Shown: positions 4,722 through 5,048 of the stretch, one piece after another
Layout: each line of letters opens with the position of its first letter
Numbering within the stretch: the stretch's first letter is position 1
Origin: JBBRLA01 sp038231615
Lineage (GTDB): Bacteria; Myxococcota_A; Polyangia; Palsa-1104; JAEUJZ01
Direction of reading: 5' to 3'
Assembly (NCBI GenBank): GCA_038231615.1
Contig: JBBRLA010000631.1
Location: 1 to 5,048, forward strand
DNA length: 5,048 nt
Position numbers and translations under genes: made by a program
The notes under the pieces: model-generated
The model's input: only the letters and a program-made list of their open reading frames with translations
The model's database searches: none
What the model was told of the DNA's origin: nothing

Positions 4722-5048
4722 GAGTAGAGGATCTGTATACGGTAACGCTGGCCGCCTTGGCTTCAGCGATGCTTTGATGGAAGCGCGCCTCGGCTGCCTC
4801 TGCTTGGCGGGTAAGCTCGGCGATGTCCATCCGATCCGACGCGGGAACTAGATCTTCGGGAACCTCGGCGCCGGGCAGTGAGGCGAGGAAGCGCAGGTAG
4901 CTCTTCATGGTCTTCAGCCATCCTTCCAGGATGGCGAGCGACCGCCAGGGTGCGAGACGACGTTGCTGGATCTCCGGCTGTCTGAGGGAGATCACGTATA
5001 CGTTGGACACAAGACCGTCGATAAGAGACCGGCCAATGGCTTGCGGCA
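4714..5048 (-). CDS. C-terminal part of an unidentified protein, runs off the right edge
   Basis: The frame is open from the right window edge to TGA at 4714-4716, giving about 110 visible residues. GTG at 5010 could start a 98-aa protein, but residues before it (AIGRSLIDGLVSNVYVISLR) read as continuous protein sequence and no ribosome binding site or -10 precedes the GTG, so I treat the gene as 5'-partial. The visible part has a tryptophan-containing helical stretch (LAPWRSLAILEGWLKTMKSY) and then a charged, alanine-rich helix (MDIAELTRQAEAAEARFHQS) likely to form a coiled coil. No family is recognised. It overlaps the next gene by 8 bp. In the usual antitoxin-toxin order this would be the antitoxin of the PemK-like gene, but its length and lack of a DNA-binding domain argue against that simple reading. 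Confidence 0.62.
   Translation of the reverse strand, partial: PQAIGRSLIDGLVSNVYVISLRQPEIQQRRLAPWRSLAILEGWLKTMKSYLRFLASLPGAEVPEDLVPASDRMDIAELTRQAEAAEARFHQSIAEAKAASVTVYRSSTHD

Overview
This is a GC-rich bacterial window from a gene-dense chromosome carrying much mobile-element debris and many small accessory genes. The gene mix fits a large-genome soil or sediment lineage such as Acidobacteriota or Planctomycetota: an ExeA/TniB-type transposition ATPase, a Uma2 nuclease, a split transketolase and a small LLP-type hypothetical protein. This placement is inference from gene content only. Several starts have a TANNNT -10 element 6-7 nt before the start codon and no Shine-Dalgarno sequence, which suggests leaderless transcription is common here.

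Left (1-1524): a broken C-terminal fragment of an ExeA/TniB-like ATPase runs to 590. Three perfect-length 41-bp tandem repeats (617-739) follow, and the last one runs into the 3' end of a minus-strand gene (723-1238) for an EVE/PUA-like hypothetical protein. A 300-bp non-coding stretch then holds a cluster of 20-22-bp repeats that resemble the end of an IS21-type element.

Centre (1525-3166): two plus-strand metabolic genes lie here. The first is maleylacetoacetate isomerase (maiA), the glutathione-dependent step of tyrosine and homogentisate breakdown. The second is the N-terminal (TPP-binding) half of a split transketolase, and its C-terminal partner is absent from the window. The two genes are separated by 60 bp with a GC-rich hairpin and a probable leaderless promoter, so they are probably transcribed separately. 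A long hairpin follows the transketolase gene where it converges on the next block.

Right (3167-5048): four minus-strand genes. A Uma2-family nuclease-fold protein and a 73-aa hypothetical protein each seem to have their own promoter. Further upstream, two overlapping unknown genes form an operon; the second has a faint PemK/MazF-like (SH3 barrel) look, and the first runs off the right edge. The 295-bp gap between the two pairs carries a doubled 13-bp motif with a 21-bp period.

The main theme outside the genes is three unrelated intergenic repeat arrays with periods of 20-22 or 41 bp, about two or four helical turns. They are best read as transposase-binding ends of decayed IS21/Tn7-like elements.
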